Below, one piece after another: positions 6,598 through 11,925 of a stretch of DNA of 11,925 bases. The stretch lies in the NCBI GenBank assembly GCA_007118555.1, contig SKRJ01000001.1, forward strand, positions 1-11,925. The letters run 5' to 3'. The notes beneath the pieces were generated by a model. That model was not told the origin of the DNA, did not search any database, and worked only from the letters and a program-made list of their open reading frames with translations. The stretch is from Anaerolineae bacterium (GTDB lineage: Bacteria; Chloroflexota; Anaerolineae; UBA1429). The number at the start of each line of letters is the position of its first letter. Position 1 is the stretch's first letter. The translations under genes were made by a program, and so were the position numbers.

Positions 6598-7608
6598 CTA
6601 CAGCTCGGGCGTCCACGCCTCCAACGTCGCGAACAGATCTCCTACACTCTCACAGGCCAATAGCGCCGGGCGAACCTGGGCTGCGGAAGGCAGCCCCTGT
6701 ACGTACTTGACCACATGCTTGCGAAACAGCACGACGCCCAATCGCTCGCCATAGTAGTGGACCATCCAGAGCGCGTGGCGACGAATGAGCGCCAGCCTCT
6801 CGGGCCAGAGCACATCGGCTACGGAGCGCCGGGCAAAGAGCCACGGATTGCCGATGGCCCCCCGGCCGATCATGGCGCCCTCACAGCCCGTCACCGTGAT
6901 GATCCTGTCGATATCCTCCACGGTACGCACATCGCCGTTGGCCAGCACGGGGACCGAAACGGCCTGCTTGACCTCGGCAATCGCGGACCAGTCGGCCTGG
7001 CCGCTGTACTGCTGGGCCCGGGTGCGCCCGTGCACCGCGATCAAGGCAACGCCGCTATCCTCCAGGAGGCGGGCCACATCCAGATAATTGCGGGACTGGG
7101 CGTCCCAACCCAGGCGGATCTTGGCGGTCACCGGTACCGGAAGCCGATCCACCAGCCTCCGGATCAGGCGCCCCGCCAGCGATAGCTCGGATAGCAGCGC
7201 CGACCCACGCCCCCCGCTGACGACCCTCCGCGCCGGGCACCCCATGTTGATATCGATGATGTCTGGCCCCTGCTCCATGAGCTTTTCCGCGGCGGCCAGC
7301 AGCTCGTGCTCACGGCAACCCAAAAGTTGGAGCGCCACGGGTCGCTCTGCCTCGAGAAAATCCGAGATCTGGCTGGTGCGCTCGCCCCCATGCACCACAG
7401 CCACATCGGTGATGCAGGCCGAGTAGCTCATGGCCGAGCCCATCTCGCGGCAAATGGCCCGAAAGGGTAGGTCGGAAAAGCCCGCCATGGGTGCGAGGAT
7501 CGCATCGCCATAGACCGGCACCGAACCAATGCAAAAGGTGGGCGCAGACGCCTCGCAATGAATATTCTCTGTATGCTTGGTATACTCGGTCGTGCGGCTC
7601 TCAGGCAA
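6598..7608 (-). CDS. tRNA-dihydrouridine synthase (DusB-like)
   Basis: FMN-dependent reductase that turns specific tRNA uridines into dihydrouridine using NAD(P)H; TIM-barrel plus helical C-terminal domain. Numbered from TTG 7608 (336 aa): ILAPMAGFSDLPFR (37-50), INMGCPARRVV (120-130) with catalytic C124, VTAKIRLGW with K163, VHGRTRAQQYSGQADW with H193, VLANGDV, and the phosphate-binding GAMIGRGAIGNPW. The lysine usual after GCP is arginine, and the motif-1 region reads SYSACITD, both mild departures. The start is uncertain. TTG 7608 has GGGAGG nine bases upstream and overlaps the stop of a small leader frame. However, family alignment and an AT-richer codon stretch suggest that translation could begin near GTG 7521 instead (307 aa). 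Transcribed from the promoter at 7707-7735 and followed by the AMMECR1 gene. Confidence 0.93.
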   Translation of the reverse strand: MPESRTTEYTKHTENIHCEASAPTFCIGSVPVYGDAILAPMAGFSDLPFRAICREMGSAMSYSACITDVAVVHGGERTSQISDFLEAERPVALQLLGCREHELLAAAEKLMEQGPDIIDINMGCPARRVVSGGRGSALLSELSLAGRLIRRLVDRLPVPVTAKIRLGWDAQSRNYLDVARLLEDSGVALIAVHGRTRAQQYSGQADWSAIAEVKQAVSVPVLANGDVRTVEDIDRIITVTGCEGAMIGRGAIGNPWLFARRSVADVLWPERLALIRRHALWMVHYYGERLGVVLFRKHVVKYVQGLPSAAQVRPALLACESVGDLFATLEAWTPEL

Positions 7609-7663
7609 AGGGCCTGCCCTCCCGCGAGCCTGGGACCTGTACAACCGGCGACTCCAGACGCAT
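7601..7663 (-). CDS. Possible 20-codon leader peptide upstream of dus
   Basis: A short frame (MRLESPVVQVPGSREGRPFA) starts at an ATG preceded by AGGAGGT at 7667-7673, the strongest Shine-Dalgarno in the window, three bases away. It is the first start codon after the predicted promoter. Its TGA stop overlaps the TTG that looks like the best Shine-Dalgarno-supported dus start, which would allow coupled translation. It is in a different frame from dus. It could instead be the true 5' end of dus displaced by a frameshift, or noncoding. The peptide resembles no family I know and has no run of repeated codons of the amino-acid-attenuator type. Confidence 0.35.
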   Translation of the reverse strand: MRLESPVVQVPGSREGRPFA

Positions 7664-7706
7664 GCTACCTCCTCACGTGCCAGGGGCCTCCTGGATAGAC
7701 AGGTTC

Positions 7707-7735
7707 AGTGTAGCCTCCCAGCATCGCCGGGTCAA
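7707..7735 (-). promoter_or_regulatory. Sigma70-type promoter for the leader frame, dus and AMMECR1 operon
   Basis: On the minus strand, TTGACC (7730-7735) is followed after exactly 17 bases by TACACT (7707-7712). Transcription would begin near 7700, about 37 bases upstream of the leader-frame ATG and about 92 bases upstream of the TTG chosen for dus. Confidence 0.5.
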
Positions 7736-7742
7736 GCAGACG

Positions 7743-7762
7743 ATGGCAAGAACTTCTGCCAT
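7743..7762. repeat. Inverted repeat between divergent promoters, possible operator
   Basis: ATGGCA and TGCCAT form perfect 6-bp arms around eight bases, seven bases upstream of the dus -35 and 44 bases upstream of the esterase -35. The right arm overlaps the 8-bp palindrome GCCATGGC. The placement fits a regulator site, but a repeat this short can arise by chance. Confidence 0.25.
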
Positions 7763-7806
7763 GGCTAGCGCGCCCCTGTCCACTATGCGTCGGCGGCGAG
7801 CGCATC

Positions 7807-7835
7807 TTGACAACCGGCTCACGCTCGGCTACCCT
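7807..7835 (+). promoter_or_regulatory. Sigma70-type promoter of the CE7 esterase
   Basis: A perfect -35 TTGACA (7807-7812) is followed after 17 bases by TACCCT (7830-7835), which keeps the most conserved -10 positions (TA...T). Transcription would start near 7842, giving a leader of about 50 bases. Confidence 0.5.
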
Positions 7836-7892
7836 CGCGCCGGTGCGTCCGATTCAAGAGTGCCATCCTGGCGTCCTGTTGGGAGGAGACCC

Positions 7893-8855
7893 ATGCCCCT
7901 TTATGACAAGCCCCTGTCCGAGCTCGTCGTCTATCGCCCTGCCCTGACCCGCGAGCCCGATTTCGAGGCATACTGGCAGCACACGCTGGCCGAGAGCGCC
8001 GAGACGCCGCTGAACGCCGAGATCGAACGTGTCGCCTACCCGGCCCTCGGCTGTACCGTCTATCAGGCGCAGTACGATGGCTGGCGCGGGGCCCGCATCA
8101 GCGCCTGGTACATTGTTCCTGAGGGCGAGGGGCCCTTTCCGGCCCTGGTCCAGTACCACGGCTACAGCGGATCGCGGCAGGACGTGTTCGGCTATCTGCC
8201 CTGGGCGCTCCAGGGGTACGCCATCATGGGCGTCGACGTGCGCGGCCAGTCGGGCGATAGCACCGACCCGCAGCACTATCCCGGCGGCCACGTGCGGGGC
8301 TGGATGACCCTGGGCATCACCGATCCCGAGGCCTACTATTACCGGGGCGTGTACGTGGATTGCGTGCGCGCGGTGGACTGGCTCTGCGAGCGCCCCGAGG
8401 TGGACCCGGACCGCATCGGCGTGATGGGCATGAGCCAGGGCGGCGGGCTGACCCTGGCTGTGACGGCGCTGGATCACCGGCCCGTGCTGGCCATGCCCGA
8501 GATGCCCTACCTGTGCCACTTTCGCCGCGCGGTGGACATGGCCGTGCGTCTGCCCTATCTCGAGATCCCCGACTATTTGCGACGCTGGCCCCAGCGCGAG
8601 GAGACCGTCTGGCGCACCCTGAGCTACTGCGACACGATGAACCTGGCGCCGTGGATCGAGTGCCCGGTGCTGATGACCGTGGGCCTGCAGGACGACATCT
8701 GCCCGCCCTCTAGCGTATATGCCGCCTACAACTGGATCGAGGCCCCCAAAGAGATGCGGGTCTATCCCTATCACAACCACGAGATCGTGCAGGCCCATTG
8801 GGAGACCAAGCTGGCCTGGGCCCACCATCACCTCAAGGGGCTGGATACGCTCTAG
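7893..8855 (+). CDS. Carbohydrate esterase family 7 acetyl xylan esterase / cephalosporin-C deacetylase
   Basis: 320 aa, the usual CE7 length. Alpha/beta hydrolase that removes acetyl groups from short xylo-oligosaccharides and from cephalosporin C; no signal peptide, so cytoplasmic, acting on imported oligosaccharides. Seen: N-terminal MPLYDKPLSELVVY, R117-G-Q-S (the RGQ family motif), nucleophile S181 in GMSQGG (179-184), acid D267 in LQDDICPPSS, and H296 in the HE motif HNHEI. The triad is complete. CE7 enzymes are typically hexameric with the active sites facing an internal cavity. Start: GGGAGGAG at 7881-7888, with GGAGG six bases before the ATG; the frame also stays open upstream to 7491, but that extension crosses the dus gene and does not resemble CE7. 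It is monocistronic, ending at a strong terminator. I see no sugar transporter or glycosidase nearby that would fix the substrate. Confidence 0.95.
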   Translation: MPLYDKPLSELVVYRPALTREPDFEAYWQHTLAESAETPLNAEIERVAYPALGCTVYQAQYDGWRGARISAWYIVPEGEGPFPALVQYHGYSGSRQDVFGYLPWALQGYAIMGVDVRGQSGDSTDPQHYPGGHVRGWMTLGITDPEAYYYRGVYVDCVRAVDWLCERPEVDPDRIGVMGMSQGGGLTLAVTALDHRPVLAMPEMPYLCHFRRAVDMAVRLPYLEIPDYLRRWPQREETVWRTLSYCDTMNLAPWIECPVLMTVGLQDDICPPSSVYAAYNWIEAPKEMRVYPYHNHEIVQAHWETKLAWAHHHLKGLDTL

Positions 8856-8871
8856 CTAACCGATCGAGCGC

Positions 8872-8915
8872 AAAAAGCGACGGGCGCCCCATGAGAGGCG
8901 CCCGTCGCTTTTTTT
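8872..8915. terminator. Bidirectional rho-independent terminator
   Basis: Perfect 12-bp GC-rich stem GCGACGGGCGCC / GGCGCCCGTCGC with an 8-base loop, flanked by AAAAA on the left and seven T on the right, so the stem can extend to 17 bp. It lies 16 bases after the esterase stop and 25 bases after the stop of the converging modular protein, and should end transcription in both directions. Confidence 0.92.
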
Positions 8916-8940
8916 CCGAGCGGATCGTGCTGCGCACTAC

Positions 8941-11925
8941 CTACCGAATCGTGATCGGCAAATAGATGCGCTGCACGGGCGTTACCGTCATCTCCACGGG
9001 CACAGGCACGACCGGATTGCTCGGGTCATTGCTGAGTACGCACAGATAGCCGGTATACTCACCCGCATCGATACCGGTGGCATCCAGGGTCACGGTGACC
9101 GAGTCGGTGCCGCCGGGGGCCGTCGTGCCCGTCGTCGGCGTCGCCGACAACCAGGACACGTCGCCAGGCACATCGCAGACATTGCCACCCAGCAACGTGA
9201 ACGGCACACCCTGCGGCGTTCCCAACCCAGTGTCGACAGCGTTCTGCCATCCTCCAGAAACGAGTTGCAGCGCATTGCCCGTCGTCGTCTGGCCAGTGAT
9301 GGTGATGGGCGGCTGCCACGGGCCGGAGGCTATGCTCCCGGCCAACTGCCAGTCCAGCCAGTAGGTCCCCGGCTGCAAATGCACGTCCGCCGAGGCGTTG
9401 ACATACATGATGGGTCGGGTCGTGCCCCCAAGACTGGTCTCTGATACGCGGTAGATGCCGGACCAGCCGGTGCCAACGATACGGTTTGTGGTCGTATCGC
9501 CATAGACGATCATGCTGCCGGGCAGGCCCGGCGGCCCGTCCCAGATGCGATAGTTCACACCGGTGAACGACGAGTCCAGCGACGAACCGGTCTGATAGGC
9601 ATAGAACACGATCTCATCGAGGTTCCAGCCACCTGGCGTGTCCACCACAAAGTCGTCAGCGATACGATTATGAGGGCCAGGACTGACGGGCTGCACGCCA
9701 AAGCCCAACGTGTTCATTCCAAGGCTCGTATTCTCCAGCACGCTCTCATCGGCGCCGCCCGGGCCGGTGCCAGGTGAGTTGACCAGGGGACCATTGTCGT
9801 ACAGGACACGCCCTGTGGAGACGTACTCGACGGTATCGATGCCGATATAGTCCGAGTGGCTCCCGCTGGGCCCGCCGTTGGTCACATAGTAGCGAAACGC
9901 CAGGCGACCGCTGGTCATCCTGGACACCCCAGAGATCGTAACTGTGAACCGGGTCCATTGCGTCGGGTATACGCCCTGCTCCAAATCAGGGTTGATCTCG
10001 AGCAAGAGCGTGTCAAACTCTCCCACGCTGGTCGCCGTGTTGCCCACGTCGGTGCTGGCGCCGCTGGTACTCAGCCTCACCTCCAAGCGATCCACCCATT
10101 GGCTATCAGCCCGACGGGTGTAGAAAGAGAACTGGTCACCATTGCGCAGCACGGTCTCGGGCGTCAGGAGCCAGTTGCTGATGGTTCCCGCGCCGGACGT
10201 ATTGTTAAAGTTGGCCGCGATGTAGGCGTTGTCTGGCCCTTGATGCGCGGTGAAGACGGTCGGGTTGCCCTGGAACCAGGACGAGACGCCCAGGGGATCA
10301 CTGTTGTTGATCAGGGCCCAGCCTCTGCCGGGCAGAAGATCGATGTCAGCAAAGCCCTCGGACCAGCCGCCTACCGCAGCTGGCACTGCATCCGGCAAGA
10401 TGACCGCCGGCGCAGGGGAGACCTGCTCTGGCGCAGCCCCGCTGGCGCGATCGGCGCCCATGGGGAGCCCATGATCGGCGGCGGGACCAACCTCCGGAGC
10501 CGTGTCGACGTTCCACACCAGATCCGCCAGGCCGACATTCCCGATATCCAGCGTCAGCGACTGTTGGAGCCCTTCCCGTACCGTCGCCTGCAACGAGCCA
10601 GGGCTCACCTGAATGGCCGGTCTCGCCTCTACCGTGAGGGAGAGGGGCACCACCACCAGCGAGCGCGCCGGATCATTGCTCGCAACGCACAGGCTGGCCC
10701 TATGCTCGCCCGGCATCAGGCCGCCCGAGTCAAACGTCACCGAGACGTCCTGGGAGGCTGCAGGCGCCACCGTGCCCGACAGCGGACTGGCAGAGACCCA
10801 ACCGGGCAACTCGCAATCTGCGGCCTCGGCATAGCCCGCGACGTTCATCACGATATGCATCCCCGGAAAGTTGATAGCAGCAACATCAGTAGGCTCAACC
10901 AGACCGCATGCCTCGGACGCCAGATAGGACGGCGCCGTCTGGCCATGATTGTTGGAGCCTACAAAAAAGGCTGCCTGCCCGGACAGATCTGGGCTCGCGA
11001 TCTCGACGACCAGGGTCGAGCCCTCGGGCGCGACGCCCGCCACCGGCACGGTGGCCACTGTCAGGCTTTGCGGCGTCAGATCCACGGTGGCCGTACCGAT
11101 TTGGGTGAGATTGGCATAGACAAACTCGCCCTCCAGAGTGTACAGGTTGACGGTCACCGGTCGGGTGACGCTGCCTGTCAGACTCTCGATGCCAAAGGAG
11201 ACCTCGGTGACCTCCAGATCGCTGTAGATACCAAAGTCGGCCAGCGTAAACGTCCTCAGATACTGGTTCATCGCCGTGTATCCATCAGCGCCGCATGCTA
11301 CCGAGTTTACTGCCATGATGGCCTGCGAGGCCGAGTGGGTCAGGCCTACAGCGTCCGGCGGGATCACCGGCGGGCTCTGTGGCACCGCGGCGCCCGTCAG
11401 CTCGCGGGCCCTGCTGTGGGCAAGCACGTTGTCGCCGATGCGCAGGGCGACCCGATGGTCGCTCTCGATGACAGGAGTCACAGGCCGCATGGGCAGACGC
11501 GGTGATGCATCAGGGCCAAAGGCGTCAACGATCTCCCAGTTGAGATCGGCACCGCCGTCGTTGCTGATAGTCAGCGTCTCGACGGTGGTCTCGTCGGCGC
11601 CCAGTACGGCGCTCAACTCGGTGGGCGACACGCCGATCTCGGGCGTGGGTGCCACCGGCAGCACGACCAGTGGCAGACGATGCTCCGCGATGCCGGGGGC
11701 CTCGGCCACCTGCACCACGACGTCGTCGATCCACCAGCTGTGGGCAAAGGTGCCGCTGTAGCGGAAAGCCAGACACGCCGACTGCCCGGCATAGGCACCG
11801 AGATCTATCGCCGGAACCTGCCGCCAGGCGTTGGTCATGCTATCATCGATCTCTCGTAGCTCGACAAAGTCGCCATCGGCGGGATCGCAGCTATCGGTAG
11901 AGATCCAAACACCAGCATACTGGTA
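8941..11925 (-). CDS. Large secreted modular protein with split Ig-like and jelly-roll domains, 5' end cut by window edge
   Basis: The frame is open to the right edge, so the N-terminus is missing; 994 residues are visible, numbered from the edge. Order: end of a jelly-roll (choice-of-anchor-J-like) domain (1-72, FRYSGTFAHSWWIDDVVV); first half of an Ig/BACON-like module (95-133, IGVSPTEL...ISNDGGADLNW); linker; beta-rich insert (about 210-364, FGIESLTGSV, MHIVMNVAG); second half of the module (370-432, WVSASPLSGT, LCVASNDP); another first half (435-474, IQVSPGSL); linker; choice-of-anchor-J-like domain (519-702); a YDNG...YQTGS...YWLDWQ domain (706-914); final second half (916-981, VSWLSATPTTGT, LCVLSNDP); tail IYLPITIR. 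No catalytic motif is visible, so this part is adhesive or substrate-binding; a protease or other enzyme domain may precede it outside the window. ATG 11838 is internal and is not the start. Probably secreted or surface-attached. Confidence 0.85.
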   Translation of the reverse strand, partial: YQYAGVWISTDSCDPADGDFVELREIDDSMTNAWRQVPAIDLGAYAGQSACLAFRYSGTFAHSWWIDDVVVQVAEAPGIAEHRLPLVVLPVAPTPEIGVSPTELSAVLGADETTVETLTISNDGGADLNWEIVDAFGPDASPRLPMRPVTPVIESDHRVALRIGDNVLAHSRARELTGAAVPQSPPVIPPDAVGLTHSASQAIMAVNSVACGADGYTAMNQYLRTFTLADFGIYSDLEVTEVSFGIESLTGSVTRPVTVNLYTLEGEFVYANLTQIGTATVDLTPQSLTVATVPVAGVAPEGSTLVVEIASPDLSGQAAFFVGSNNHGQTAPSYLASEACGLVEPTDVAAINFPGMHIVMNVAGYAEAADCELPGWVSASPLSGTVAPAASQDVSVTFDSGGLMPGEHRASLCVASNDPARSLVVVPLSLTVEARPAIQVSPGSLQATVREGLQQSLTLDIGNVGLADLVWNVDTAPEVGPAADHGLPMGADRASGAAPEQVSPAPAVILPDAVPAAVGGWSEGFADIDLLPGRGWALINNSDPLGVSSWFQGNPTVFTAHQGPDNAYIAANFNNTSGAGTISNWLLTPETVLRNGDQFSFYTRRADSQWVDRLEVRLSTSGASTDVGNTATSVGEFDTLLLEINPDLEQGVYPTQWTRFTVTISGVSRMTSGRLAFRYYVTNGGPSGSHSDYIGIDTVEYVSTGRVLYDNGPLVNSPGTGPGGADESVLENTSLGMNTLGFGVQPVSPGPHNRIADDFVVDTPGGWNLDEIVFYAYQTGSSLDSSFTGVNYRIWDGPPGLPGSMIVYGDTTTNRIVGTGWSGIYRVSETSLGGTTRPIMYVNASADVHLQPGTYWLDWQLAGSIASGPWQPPITITGQTTTGNALQLVSGGWQNAVDTGLGTPQGVPFTLLGGNVCDVPGDVSWLSATPTTGTTAPGGTDSVTVTLDATGIDAGEYTGYLCVLSNDPSNPVVPVPVEMTVTPVQRIYLPITIR

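Noticed and set aside
7579..7608. Minus-strand promoter TTGCCT-18-TATACC inside the dus 5' region
   Set aside because: The hexamers are plausible but weaker than the TTGACC-17-TACACT promoter just upstream, and they would lie inside the Shine-Dalgarno-supported reading frame. It remains possible only if dus starts at 7521.
6598..7644. TTG start for dus at 7644
   Set aside because: Only a short GGAG lies upstream and the added residues have no dus similarity; TTG 7608 has better GGGAGG support.
7491..7892. N-terminal extension of the CE7 esterase by 134 codons
   Set aside because: It runs through the dus 5' end and both promoters, shows no CE7 similarity, and the ATG at 7893 has an excellent Shine-Dalgarno and gives the family length.
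7854..8831. 325-codon open frame on the minus strand
   Set aside because: Antisense to the CE7 esterase, which has its full triad and length; His/Gly/Ala-rich shadow translation.
9856..11505. 549-codon open frame on the plus strand
   Set aside because: It lies wholly antisense to the modular secreted protein, which shows clear domains; the translation is rich in Arg, Gly and His with no family pattern and has no Shine-Dalgarno. It is a GC-rich coding shadow.

Overview
The window is GC-rich with compact gene packing, and every coding strand uses G/C-ending codons. Three traits suggest an uncultured or little-studied member of the Chloroflexota (Anaerolineae/Caldilineae-like). First, it encodes long secreted proteins made of Ig-like and jelly-roll modules, one ending in a YLP-type tail (IYLPITIR). 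Second, it has a GT81-like glycosyltransferase of a kind I associate with that phylum and with deltaproteobacteria. Third, its genes have GGAGG-type ribosome binding sites. This assignment is an inference from recalled family patterns; there is no marker gene in the window.

Layout. (1) Bases 1-3989, minus strand: a two-gene operon. A GT-A fold glycosyltransferase homologue (2694-3989) comes first, followed 11 bases later by a large secreted subtilisin-family protease (1-2682) that runs off the left edge. The protease has a complete Asp/His/Ser triad. The glycosyltransferase appears to have lost several metal- and acceptor-site residues. (2) Bases 3990-4332: a divergent control region with a strong extended -10 promoter for the minus operon, a weaker promoter for the plus operon, and a tandem 13-bp palindromic repeat in the minus-strand leader. 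(3) Bases 4333-6030, plus strand: a UPF0173 metallo-beta-lactamase-fold hydrolase and RNA 3'-terminal phosphate cyclase (rtcA), three bases apart. (4) Bases 6047-7663, minus strand, convergent with rtcA: a possible 20-codon leader peptide, a DusB-like tRNA-dihydrouridine synthase, and an AMMECR1-domain protein. (5) Bases 7664-7892: a second divergent control region with good promoters on both strands. (6) Bases 7893-8855, plus strand: a carbohydrate esterase family 7 (acetyl xylan esterase / cephalosporin-C deacetylase) enzyme. (7) Bases 8872-8915: a bidirectional intrinsic terminator. (8) Bases 8941-11925, minus strand: the C-terminal 994 residues of a very large secreted modular protein that runs off the right edge.

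Functionally the window mixes two themes. One is extracellular: the protease, the modular adhesin-like protein and a deacetylase that could trim plant or microbial polysaccharides. The other is RNA-centred: RtcA, Dus and possibly the AMMECR1 protein. No mobile element, tRNA, rRNA or CRISPR array is visible. The more unusual points are the apparently inactive glycosyltransferase coupled to a protease, the small leader reading frame overlapping the dus start, and the split Ig-like modules with domains inserted into them.
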